Source: an uncultured Flavobacteriales bacterium (lineage in GTDB: Bacteria > Bacteroidota > Bacteroidia > Flavobacteriales_D > Crocinitomicaceae). From it: DNA of 64,000 bases. The stretch spans positions 2,098,435-2,162,434 of the forward strand of contig CALSTG010000001.1 of assembly GCA_943789205.1 (NCBI GenBank). The letters run 5' to 3'. Of the stretch, positions 41,743 through 51,080 are shown piece by piece; positions within the stretch are counted from its first letter, which is position 1, and each line of letters opens with the position of its first letter. The notes under the pieces are model-generated. The model saw nothing but the letters and a program-made list of their open reading frames with translations, was not told the DNA's origin and ran no database searches. A program made the translations under genes and the position numbers.

Positions 41743-43275
41743 TTAATGATTTCTCGGAGACTTTTGGTTTCTTTCAAGAAGCTCTTGTATTAATAAACGG
41801 TCATTTTGTAGTCTTGGTATCTTGTGTTGTCCACCGAGCTTGTTTTTTCTTTTTAGCCAGTGTTCAAAGTCTTCTTTTTTTACATAATTAAACTTGGGGG
41901 GCATCATATTGAAATCACCTTTTCTTTTGCCCTTATAATCACCATTTATGGCCTTCATATTTTCTTCTATGGACTCCTCAAAATTCGAAAGATTTATATG
42001 CTGTTTGTTTTTTACTGCAATGACCCATTGATGACCACCGGAGCCCTTTAATTTTTGAAAATAGGGTCCAACGGTAAAGTCTGAAATCTCAACATTATGA
42101 ATTTTAGCCGCTTGAGCTATAGCTTTTTCAACGTGAGCTATTATGGTTTTTTCACCGAAAGCATTTATATAATGTGTAGTGCGTCCAGTAACCATAAACC
42201 TATATGGTTTGATAGAACTAAATTGAATGGTATCACCAATAATATAGCGCCACAATCCGGCAGAGGTAGAGATTACCAAGGCGTATTCAATTCCTGTTTT
42301 AACATCCTTTAACCCAACAACGTTTTGGGAATGAATCCCATCGAATTCCTCCATGGGAATAAACTCATAAAGTATCTGTGCATCGGTGAGTAATAGCATG
42401 TCATTGGAGTCTTTTAGGTCCTGAAGACCAAAATATCCTTCTGAGGAGTTGTAAGACTGAACATAATTCATTTTTGAATTGGGAAGCAATTTTTTAAACC
42501 TTTCTTTATATGGCTCGATATTCATCCCTCCATGAATATAAAGTTCAAGATTTGGCCATACTTCATGAATGTTTTTTTTGCCAGTAATCTCCAGAACTTT
42601 TTCAAAAAGTACAAGTGTCCATGAGGGCATACCAGCAATAATACAAATATTGTCACCAACTGTTGCTCTTGACATTTTATCTAGTTTTTCCTCCCAATTG
42701 TCCATAAGGGCAATTTCTCTTTTGGGTGTCCTTCTAATTTCTGTCCACCAGGGAAGGTTTTCAACGATAAACGCAGAAAGATCTCCAATGCTTGTGTTGT
42801 TGGCTTGCGCGTTGATTTGTGTACTGCCGCCTATGATAAGATGTTTTGCATTGTAAAGTTTTCGTTTTTCGTAGTTTTTATAATACAGCGCAAGAAGATC
42901 TTTACCACCTGCATAATGGTTTTCGTACAAAGAATCCGTAGTAATGGGTAATAATTTTTCAGTTTTTGTAGTTGTTCCTGAGGATTTAGCAAACCAGGTC
43001 GTAGATCCTGGCCAAAGGATATCTTTTTCTCCATTAATTTGTTTCTTTATAAGTGGAAATAAAGTATCGTAGTTACTAAGTGGAACTTTTTCTTTAAAAT
43101 CGTTAAAGCTTTTGATTTTCGAAAAATGATATGTTTTTCCAAATTCCGTTTGCTTCGCCCGTTGAACAAGGGTCAGAAGTACATCTAATTGACAAGAAAT
43201 AGGAGAGGAGGTGTAATTTTCTATCCTAGGAAGTCGCCTTTTAATAATGTGCGAAAAAACAGCATTAAAGGGCAT
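41743..43275 (-). CDS. GH3 auxin-responsive promoter family protein (acyl-adenylate-type ligase)
   Basis: 510 aa; TWFAKSSGTTTKTEKLLPIT, YNSSEGYFGLQD, ISTSAGLWRYIIGDTIQF, TGRTTHYINAFGEK. Confidence 0.9.
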   Translation of the reverse strand: MPFNAVFSHIIKRRLPRIENYTSSPISCQLDVLLTLVQRAKQTEFGKTYHFSKIKSFNDFKEKVPLSNYDTLFPLIKKQINGEKDILWPGSTTWFAKSSGTTTKTEKLLPITTDSLYENHYAGGKDLLALYYKNYEKRKLYNAKHLIIGGSTQINAQANNTSIGDLSAFIVENLPWWTEIRRTPKREIALMDNWEEKLDKMSRATVGDNICIIAGMPSWTLVLFEKVLEITGKKNIHEVWPNLELYIHGGMNIEPYKERFKKLLPNSKMNYVQSYNSSEGYFGLQDLKDSNDMLLLTDAQILYEFIPMEEFDGIHSQNVVGLKDVKTGIEYALVISTSAGLWRYIIGDTIQFSSIKPYRFMVTGRTTHYINAFGEKTIIAHVEKAIAQAAKIHNVEISDFTVGPYFQKLKGSGGHQWVIAVKNKQHINLSNFEESIEENMKAINGDYKGKRKGDFNMMPPKFNYVKKEDFEHWLKRKNKLGGQHKIPRLQNDRLLIQELLERNQKSPRNH

Positions 43276-43296
43276 AAATGGTTCGTTCGGTTGGGA

Positions 43297-43395
43297 TTAA
43301 CCCCACATTAAGATACTGATAATAATACCTAGTAATAATACAGTTACAATAGTACCTACAGCGTTGGTTGATTCTTCAAAAAAATTATCAGACAT
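43297..43395 (-). CDS. Small predicted single-TM protein (32 aa), not in ORF track
   Basis: Hand translation: MSDNFFEESTNAVGTIVTVLLLGIIISILMWG followed by TAA. Confidence 0.45.
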   Translation of the reverse strand: MSDNFFEESTNAVGTIVTVLLLGIIISILMWG

Positions 43396-43452
43396 AATGT
43401 ATATTTTCTACAAAAATAAATAAAAGGTTAATTCGCTCGACATGATTTTTTT

Positions 43453-44169
43453 TTAATCTCTTCCACCCATTATTCTTAACAATGAAAGAAAAAGATTAAT
43501 GAATAATATATAAAGGGTTAAGCCACCTATGAGTGCCATTTTATTTTTTTGTTCGTCATTCAGCTGTGCGTTTTGGGCAAGCTTCTTGAGCTCTTGCATG
43601 TGATAAGCTGTCAATCCTGTGAATACAAAAACACCTAGGCAGGCAATAATAAAGCCCATACTGTCGCTACCGATAAAAATATTTACAATTGAAGCTATGA
43701 ACATGCCTATGAATACCATATACAACAGACTTCCGAATTTACTCAAGTCAGTATTTGTTGTATAGCCGAGAATGGCCATTCCTCCAAAGGCTCCTGCAGT
43801 TACAAAAAAGGTATTGGCTATCGATTGGATATCATAGACCAGAAATATGGACGATAACATTAAACCCATTAAGCCTGAGTACAGAACAAATAGCATGGTC
43901 AGTGAAAGCATGGATAATTTATTGTAACCCCATTGTATAACAAAAGTTAAACCAATAGGCGCGAACATGACTACGTAAAATAAAGGGTTAAAACCACCTG
44001 TAGCTGATATAAAATAGCTAATGAACAGTTCAGGATCGTTGCCTACTCTAAAAGCAATTAGACCTGAAATGGCTAGTGCTGCAAACATATACGTATATAC
44101 AGATCTAAAAAACGTTTTTACGGATTCTGACGAATTTTGTACCTGGCTATTTTCAAAAATGGTATTCAT
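43453..44169 (-). CDS. Bax inhibitor-1/YccA family membrane protein
   Basis: 238 aa; seven-TM pattern, GLTAYHMQELKKLAQ, ALIGGLTLYILFINLFLSLLRIMGGRD. Confidence 0.93.
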   Translation of the reverse strand: MNTIFENSQVQNSSESVKTFFRSVYTYMFAALAISGLIAFRVGNDPELFISYFISATGGFNPLFYVVMFAPIGLTFVIQWGYNKLSMLSLTMLFVLYSGLMGLMLSSIFLVYDIQSIANTFFVTAGAFGGMAILGYTTNTDLSKFGSLLYMVFIGMFIASIVNIFIGSDSMGFIIACLGVFVFTGLTAYHMQELKKLAQNAQLNDEQKNKMALIGGLTLYILFINLFLSLLRIMGGRD

Positions 44170-44176
44170 AACTCAA

Positions 44177-44788
44177 TTATTTAATCAAATTTATAAATTC
44201 TTTACGAGTTGAGTCGTTGTTTAAAAACAAACCAGTAAAAGCACTAGTTGTAGTAGCAGAATTTTGTTTTTGAACACCTCTCATTTGCATACACATGTGC
44301 GAACATTCAAGCACTACGGCAACTCCTTTTGGGTTTAATGTTCTTTGCAAACAGTCTCGTATTTCTATAGTTAATCTTTCTTGTACTTGTAATCGTCTTG
44401 AGTAAGAGTCAACAACACGCGGTATTTTACTTAATCCTACAATTTTGCCATTAGGAATGTAGGCGATGTGGGCTTTTCCAAAGAATGGTAAAACATGATG
44501 CTCACACAGTGAATAAATCTCTATGTCTTTGACCAGTACCATTTCTGAATATTCTTCATGAAATATAGCCTGCTTAACAATATCATCAGGATTTATCTCA
44601 TAACCATTCGTTAAAAACTTCATGGCTTTTGCAACCCTTTCAGGGGTCTTTAACAAACCTTCTCTGTCGGGGTTCTCTCCCAAATCTTTAAGAATTTGTC
44701 TATAATTGGTTTCAAGTGTGTTTGATTTCAAAATATTGGTTTTATAGGTAGTAAACGTAGTTGGATTAAAATGGTTCTTTACCTCCAA
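44177..44788 (-). CDS. folE: GTP cyclohydrolase I
   Basis: 203 aa; [66 protein letters not shown]. Confidence 0.95.
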   Translation of the reverse strand: MEVKNHFNPTTFTTYKTNILKSNTLETNYRQILKDLGENPDREGLLKTPERVAKAMKFLTNGYEINPDDIVKQAIFHEEYSEMVLVKDIEIYSLCEHHVLPFFGKAHIAYIPNGKIVGLSKIPRVVDSYSRRLQVQERLTIEIRDCLQRTLNPKGVAVVLECSHMCMQMRGVQKQNSATTTSAFTGLFLNNDSTRKEFINLIK

Positions 44789-45197
44789 AATATTCTACAA
44801 AATTATTTTCAGTTTCTATCAGCTTAATCTTTACCAATTCACCACCTTTTGCATCAATAAGTTCCTTTATTTCATCCCATATGCCAATGGCCAAATTTTC
44901 AGTTGATGACATGATACCCTTCATAAAGTCGACATCGAGGTTAATGTTCTTATGGTCAATTTTTTCAATCACTGAGGATTTGATAATGGTTCCAAGTTCC
45001 TTTAAATTCATAACAAAACCTGTTTCTTGGCTAGGAGCACCTTTTACGGTAACAAAAAGCTCAAAATTATGACCATGCCAATTTTTATTGCTGCATTTCC
45101 CAAAGACGTCATCATTTTTAGCATCAGACCAATCTTCGCGCCTTAATCTATGAGCTGCGTTAAATGTCTCTCTTCTTGTAATATAAATGGCTTTCAT
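44766..45197 (-). CDS. queD: 6-carboxytetrahydropterin synthase family protein
   Basis: 143 aa; [50 protein letters not shown]. Confidence 0.88.
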   Translation of the reverse strand: MKAIYITRRETFNAAHRLRREDWSDAKNDDVFGKCSNKNWHGHNFELFVTVKGAPSQETGFVMNLKELGTIIKSSVIEKIDHKNINLDVDFMKGIMSSTENLAIGIWDEIKELIDAKGGELVKIKLIETENNFVEYFGGKEPF

Positions 45198-45200
45198 TTC

Positions 45201-46523
45201 TTATGCGATATCAATTGTAGATTCTGTATTAACTTTATATATACCATCCCGATCAAGATACTCAAGTTGAACATCACAAAACGAATTGCTCAGCGCTTTT
45301 TGGTATGGCGTTTTAATTTTAATATAATTTTCAGTGAAGCCATGTATGTATCCATTATGGTTTTCATCTTCAAATAATACCTTGCGCTGTGACCCCTTGT
45401 TTTTTTCGTAAAAATGGCGTTTTTTTCGATCTGATAATAGGTGAAGTACTTTACTTCTTTCTTTTCTTTCACTCATCGGAACCGCATCGCTCATTTTCTT
45501 TGCCGTTGTATTTGCCCTTTCTGAGTATGTAAACACATGTAAATATGAAACATCCAGATTTTTGAGAAAGTCAACAGTTTCTTTAAAAAGAGCTGCTGTT
45601 TCTCCGGGGAAGCCAACTATTACATCTACTCCAATGCATGCATCAGGGCGTAATTTTTTTATGTATTCAATTCTCTCTTGATATAATTTAGTGTCATATT
45701 TTCTGCGCATGGCCTTCAAAAGATTGTCATTTCCAGATTGTAATGGAATATGGAAGTGAGGCACGAATTTTTTAGAAGTCTCTAAGCAAAAGTGTATGAT
45801 TTCATTTGACAACAAGTTAGGTTCAATAGATGATATTCTATACCGATCAATACCTTTGACCTCCTCTAGCCTCTGAATCAATTGATAAAAATCTTCTTTA
45901 CCACCTTGACCGAAATCACCGATATTCACTCCAGTTAAGACAATTTCTTTTACATTTTTATTTGCAACCTCCTGAGCTTGCTCAAATGTTTTGTCAATAC
46001 TAGAATTCCTACTCTTTCCACGAGCTAAAGGTATAGTGCAAAATGTACAAAAGTAATCGCAGCCATCTTGTATTTTTAAAAAAGACCTTGTCCGATCACC
46101 GAAGGAGTATGATGGAACGAATTCTTTGGTGACTTTTATATGATCGAAAGCTACAATTGACGAAGTGTTGTTCTTATTCAGTTTTTCAAGATGTTCTAAA
46201 ACATTGAATTTTTCATTAGCACCTAGAACCATATCGACACCATCCATTGCACCAATCTCAGTTGGCTTAAGCTGTGCGAAGCAACCGACAATAATTACAA
46301 AAGAAGCTGGATTAATGCGTTTGGCTTTTTTGACGAGTTGTTTACACTTTCTATCTGCGTTTTCAGTTACCGAACAAGTGTTGATAACATAAATATCAGG
46401 TTGTTCTTCAAAATTAACCTTAGCAATTCCTGCATCTTCAAATAGACGAGAAATAGTCGATGTTTCTGAAAAATTCAGTTTACACCCGAGCGTATAGAAA
46501 GCAACTTTTTTAAACTGATTCAT
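45201..46523 (-). CDS. mtaB: tRNA (N6-L-threonylcarbamoyladenosine(37)-C2)-methylthiotransferase MtaB
   Basis: 440 aa; TLGCKLNFSETSTI, NTCSVTENADRKC, radical-SAM QDGCDYFCTFCTIPLARGKSRN. Confidence 0.9.
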   Translation of the reverse strand: MNQFKKVAFYTLGCKLNFSETSTISRLFEDAGIAKVNFEEQPDIYVINTCSVTENADRKCKQLVKKAKRINPASFVIIVGCFAQLKPTEIGAMDGVDMVLGANEKFNVLEHLEKLNKNNTSSIVAFDHIKVTKEFVPSYSFGDRTRSFLKIQDGCDYFCTFCTIPLARGKSRNSSIDKTFEQAQEVANKNVKEIVLTGVNIGDFGQGGKEDFYQLIQRLEEVKGIDRYRISSIEPNLLSNEIIHFCLETSKKFVPHFHIPLQSGNDNLLKAMRRKYDTKLYQERIEYIKKLRPDACIGVDVIVGFPGETAALFKETVDFLKNLDVSYLHVFTYSERANTTAKKMSDAVPMSERKERSKVLHLLSDRKKRHFYEKNKGSQRKVLFEDENHNGYIHGFTENYIKIKTPYQKALSNSFCDVQLEYLDRDGIYKVNTESTIDIA

Positions 46524-46640
46524 AGGAATTCAGTTGCAAATTTAACGCTTCACTTAATGTTAACAAAATACATCTTCATCTTATTGCTGTTTTTATGGAA
46601 GAAAGGTTTAGATTCATTAAATTTGCGGCAAATTCGAGCT

Positions 46641-47852
46641 ATGAAATTTGATATTGCGGTAATTGGAGGAGGAATCGTTGGAGCAGCAACATTCTATAAG
46701 CTTCAGAAAAGAAATCCAAATTTAAAAATAGCCTTGTTTGAAAAAGAGGCTGCACTTGCGGACCACCAAACGGGCCATAACTCAGGAGTCATTCACTCGG
46801 GATTGTATTATACGCCTGGAAGTTTAAAGGCTAAAAATTGCATCGAGGGAAGGCACGAGCTTGTCGCCTTTTCTAAAGAATATGGTATCCCTCACGATGT
46901 ATGTGGGAAAGTTGTTGTTGCAACTGAAGAAAAAGAGTTACCTCATATGGATCGTATTTTCTCAATTGGGATGGAGAATAAAATCGAAGGAATTGAAAAG
47001 ATAAGTGCAGACCAGGTGAAAGAAATTGAGCCACATGTAAAATCTATAGGAGGGATTTGGGTGCCTTGCACAGGAATTGTAGATTTTGTTGCGGCTACTC
47101 GAAAGATGGTTGCATTAGCACTTGCTATAAATCCAGATAGTAAAGTATTCATGAGTTGTGAGGTGAAGGATATTGAAAAAAATGAAGATTATTCCATTCT
47201 TCATACTTCCAAGGGTGCTTTTCAGTCTCGAAACCTTGTTTTTTGTGCAGGTCTACAAGCAGATCGCTTGGCTAAAAGAGATGGAGTGAACTTAAAAGAG
47301 AAGGTGGTAGGTTTCAGAGGTGATTATTATGAATTGACACCGCAGGCGCATCACAAGGTTAAAAATTTGATCTACCCAGTGCCCAATCCTGACTTTCCTT
47401 TTCTAGGTGTTCACTTTACGAGAATGACAAATGGTGAGATTGAATGTGGGCCAAATGCAGTATTTACATTTAAGCGCGAAGGCTATGAAAAGACAGATTT
47501 TTCTTTAAGAGATACCGCAGATGCATTGTCTTATATGGGTACTTGGAAATTATTTTTCAACAATATGTCCTTTGGTATTAATGAATACCGCCGAGCTTTT
47601 TCTAAAAGATTGTTTTTAAAGACCCTTCAGCGCATGATCCCGTCTCTAGAGTCAGACGATATTCGTCCAGGACGCGCAGGTGTAAGAGCGCTACTTTTGT
47701 CACAGGATGGGGATACTCGGGACGATTTTAGAATTGAATATCATGGGAATTCAATACACGTTCTAAACGCCCCTTCACCTGCTGCTACAGCATCACTTGC
47801 TATTGGTGATTACGTGTCTGAAGCTGCCGAAAAACACTTTTCTTTAAAATAA
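46641..47852 (+). CDS. lhgO: L-2-hydroxyglutarate oxidase
   Basis: Internal start MKFDIAVIGGGIVGAATFYKLQKRNP; FEKEAALADHQTGHNSGVIHSGLYYTPGSLKAKNC; ORF-track start at 46557 is probably upstream of the real start. Confidence 0.9.
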   Translation: MKFDIAVIGGGIVGAATFYKLQKRNPNLKIALFEKEAALADHQTGHNSGVIHSGLYYTPGSLKAKNCIEGRHELVAFSKEYGIPHDVCGKVVVATEEKELPHMDRIFSIGMENKIEGIEKISADQVKEIEPHVKSIGGIWVPCTGIVDFVAATRKMVALALAINPDSKVFMSCEVKDIEKNEDYSILHTSKGAFQSRNLVFCAGLQADRLAKRDGVNLKEKVVGFRGDYYELTPQAHHKVKNLIYPVPNPDFPFLGVHFTRMTNGEIECGPNAVFTFKREGYEKTDFSLRDTADALSYMGTWKLFFNNMSFGINEYRRAFSKRLFLKTLQRMIPSLESDDIRPGRAGVRALLLSQDGDTRDDFRIEYHGNSIHVLNAPSPAATASLAIGDYVSEAAEKHFSLK

Positions 47853-47942
47853 GCTTGATATAAACAACACCAATGTTAATAATATTATTTCCTCATTTAT
47901 CCCAAGCAATCAAAATTAATTTACCTTTAATAAAAACGGCCT

Positions 47943-49343
47943 ATGTTTGATGACGAAGAAGACGAAAACGGGGACAATTATTTAAAGGAAGACCTCGAGG
48001 TTTTTGAATCCTATCTTAAGGGTAATAATACCGTATTTATAGACAGCGATAGACTCGAGTCAATAGTCGATCACTATTTGATTAATGGCAATTTTTCGAA
48101 AGCGCTGTTGGCTGCGGAAATGGCAATTTCTCACTTCTCTTATAATGGATTATTTTCTCTTCGTAAAGCCCAGGCGCTTACCGGTTTAGGAAAGCTTAAT
48201 GATGCTATAGATGAACTCAATGATATTCAAGCTTATGGCGTACCATCATTCGAATTTCATCTAACGAAGGCCAGTATTTTCAGCCAGCTAAAAGATTCGA
48301 AAAACGCCATTAAAAACTATAGACTGGCTATCGAAGCTGCAGGGGATGAGGATATCGATGATATTTATCTCGATATTGCATTAGAATATCAAAATTTAGG
48401 GAAATTTAATGAAGCCATTGAGATTCTCAAAACAGCGATAGCGGTTAATCCTCAAAACGAAGGTGCACTTTACGAAATTGCATTTTGTTACGATCAGTTA
48501 GGCAATTATCAACAGGCAATATCTTGTTATTCTCAGTTTATAGATGAAAATCCTTATTCTTTTACTGCGTGGTACAACCTAGGAAATGCCCATAGTAAAT
48601 TAGAAGACTTCTCAAAAGCTGTTTGGGCTTATGATTATTCTTTGCTTATAAATAAAGATTTTGGTCCAGCACATTTTAATATGGCCAACGCCTATCTTTC
48701 TCAAGAAAAATATTTCAAGGCAATTGAACATTTTAATGAATGCATGCGTATTGATGGAGATGATGCCTCTGCATATTGTTATATTGGTGAATGCTATGAA
48801 CAGCTGAACGAGCTTGAACTATCGAAGCATAATTATAAGCGGAGTATTGAGCTTGCTCCAATGCTTTCTGAGGCTTGGCTTGGATTAGGCATTATTGAGG
48901 ACCTCGAAGGTAAAACACGAGAAGGTATTGTACTCATTGAAAAAGCTTTGGAGTTTGAGCCAGGTAACGCTGGGATTATGCATGTGCTAGCTGGTGCTTA
49001 TGAAAAAATCTCAGAGTTTGAATTGGCCAAAGATTATTACATTCAATCTCTCGAAATTAACCCTCATGATGAGGAATGTTTATCCGACTATATTGAACTA
49101 TTGACAGAAGAGTCTCCATCAAATGCTTTTGAAGTGTTGCAAGAATTCATAGGTGCACATAAAGAAAATCGCATTGCGGCTGTTTTAAAGGTTAATTTGT
49201 ATTGGTTAAGAGGTCAAAGAGAGGAAGCATTGCACTTGTTCTCTAAATGTTTACAAGAAAATGGTCAAAAGGCCAAATCAATTTTTGATATTAATCCGAA
49301 TCTTTTAGACGATCAGGATTTTATTAATTTATCACAAGACTAA
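47943..49343 (+). CDS. Tetratricopeptide repeat protein
   Basis: 466 aa; multiple TPRs (GALYEIAFCYDQLGNYQQAISCYSQFIDENPYSFTAWYNLGNAHSKL). Confidence 0.88.
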   Translation: MFDDEEDENGDNYLKEDLEVFESYLKGNNTVFIDSDRLESIVDHYLINGNFSKALLAAEMAISHFSYNGLFSLRKAQALTGLGKLNDAIDELNDIQAYGVPSFEFHLTKASIFSQLKDSKNAIKNYRLAIEAAGDEDIDDIYLDIALEYQNLGKFNEAIEILKTAIAVNPQNEGALYEIAFCYDQLGNYQQAISCYSQFIDENPYSFTAWYNLGNAHSKLEDFSKAVWAYDYSLLINKDFGPAHFNMANAYLSQEKYFKAIEHFNECMRIDGDDASAYCYIGECYEQLNELELSKHNYKRSIELAPMLSEAWLGLGIIEDLEGKTREGIVLIEKALEFEPGNAGIMHVLAGAYEKISEFELAKDYYIQSLEINPHDEECLSDYIELLTEESPSNAFEVLQEFIGAHKENRIAAVLKVNLYWLRGQREEALHLFSKCLQENGQKAKSIFDINPNLLDDQDFINLSQD

Positions 49344-49351
49344 ATCTAAAA

Positions 49352-50173
49352 ATGAATTTTAATTTATCCTATATTCCGAAAAGATCGGAAAAACCTCGTC
49401 AGCAGGGTGTTACCATGATGATGGATAAGGGGCTAAGTACAAAAGAAACGGAGAATTTTATTGAATCTTCCGGAGCGCTTACAGATATTGTTAAGTTCGG
49501 TTTTGGAACTGCTTTTGTAACAAGAAATCTTGAAGAAAAGATAAAGCTTTATAAAGCGGCCGGAATACGCCCTTATTTTGGTGGAACTCTTTTTGAGGCA
49601 TTTTATGCACGAGGCAAATTTGATGATTTTAGAAAGTTAGTATCTAAATATGATTTAGATCTGGCTGAGATTTCGGACGGATCTATAATTATTCCTCATG
49701 ATGAAAAATGCGAATTGATTAAAACGTTATCTAATGACTGTACCGTAATGTCTGAGGTTGGGTCGAAAGATTCAGGAATTTTAATTTCACCAGCGAAATG
49801 GATTCGAATGATGCAATCGGAGCTTCAGGCAGGAAGCTGGAAAGTAATAGCAGAGGGAAGGGAGTCTGGAAATGTTGGTGTTTTTAGACCTAATGGAACT
49901 GCACATACCTTATTAATAAATCGAATTATTGCCAAAATAAAACCCACTGATATCTTGTGGGAAGCACCACAAAAAAATCAGCAGGTTTGGTTTATTAAGC
50001 TTTTTGGTGCTGAGGTGAATCTTGGAAATATTGCACCAAAAGACATGATTCCTTTGGAATGTTTAAGATTGGGTCTGAGGGGTGATACCTTCTTTGAATT
50101 TTTACCAAAAACATTTGAAGAAAGATTAAAACAGGTCAATGATGACGAAGAAATAGATGACGCTGACGAATAA
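49352..50173 (+). CDS. Phosphosulfolactate synthase (ComA) family protein
   Basis: 273 aa; RQQGVTMMMDKGLSTKETENFIESSGALTDIVKFGFGTAF, GIRPYFGGTLFEAFYARGKFDDF, EISDGSI. Confidence 0.88.
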   Translation: MNFNLSYIPKRSEKPRQQGVTMMMDKGLSTKETENFIESSGALTDIVKFGFGTAFVTRNLEEKIKLYKAAGIRPYFGGTLFEAFYARGKFDDFRKLVSKYDLDLAEISDGSIIIPHDEKCELIKTLSNDCTVMSEVGSKDSGILISPAKWIRMMQSELQAGSWKVIAEGRESGNVGVFRPNGTAHTLLINRIIAKIKPTDILWEAPQKNQQVWFIKLFGAEVNLGNIAPKDMIPLECLRLGLRGDTFFEFLPKTFEERLKQVNDDEEIDDADE

Positions 50174-51080
50174 TACAGGTCAGCAGAATTGTTTCAACCT
50201 TGTTCATACTCTAAAAGGACACAACTCATCCGTTTACAGTATCACATTTTGCGATGGGTATCTTTATTCTGCCGCTGCTGATAAGTTAATTGCCAGGTGG
50301 GATATTCAAACAGGTGAGCCAGATAATTTCTCCATTAAACTCGATGCTGTTCCATATATTATTAAGGCTATACCTGAGTATTCTATTCTGATTATAGGTT
50401 TGAATAATGGATGCATTCATATAATAGACTTAAATCAAAAGACAGAAGTCACATGCTTAAAACATCACGATTCCGCTATTTTTTCAATAGAATTTAATTC
50501 AGATAATGGGCATGTTTATTTTGGGGATAAGGATGGGAACTTATCTACTTGGGATGTCAAAAACTGGGAAAATCTCTTTTTTTTTAATTTAGATTGTGGT
50601 AAGATTCGTGATTTAAAATATGTGATTGCTCAAAAGCAATTATTGGTGGCCAAATACAATGGTGATATTGGTATTTATGAAACGGAGTTTTATAATGAAA
50701 TAAAATCAATAGCAGCCCATGAAAATGGTGTTTCTGCCTTAGCTTATTCGGCAAATGACAGTGAAATAATTTCAGGTGGGAAGGATGCACATATATGTTG
50801 TTTTAATCTCAATGGTGAGAAAATAAAATCTATCCCTGCTCACAACTATGTGATCTATGGCCTACATAATTTTAATCAAGAAATTAATCTCTCTTGTAGT
50901 CGGGATGGAAGTATTAAAGTGTGGGATCGTGTTTTTTCAAAAGTACTTCAGAAAATCGAGCGTAAAAATATGGGGCATAAGCATTCGGTTAATCAGATGA
51001 TAATTCTTGATAATGATTGTTTTGCTACGTGCAGTGATGATAATTCTATCAAAGTTTTCAGTCTGAATGAAACCTTTTAG
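50157..51080 (+). CDS. WD40 repeat protein
   Basis: 307 aa; LKGHNSSVYSITFCDGYLYSAAADKLIARWDIQTGE, ISGGKDAHICCFNLNGEKI; no signal peptide evident. Confidence 0.9.
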   Translation: MTLTNNTGQQNCFNLVHTLKGHNSSVYSITFCDGYLYSAAADKLIARWDIQTGEPDNFSIKLDAVPYIIKAIPEYSILIIGLNNGCIHIIDLNQKTEVTCLKHHDSAIFSIEFNSDNGHVYFGDKDGNLSTWDVKNWENLFFFNLDCGKIRDLKYVIAQKQLLVAKYNGDIGIYETEFYNEIKSIAAHENGVSALAYSANDSEIISGGKDAHICCFNLNGEKIKSIPAHNYVIYGLHNFNQEINLSCSRDGSIKVWDRVFSKVLQKIERKNMGHKHSVNQMIILDNDCFATCSDDNSIKVFSLNETF

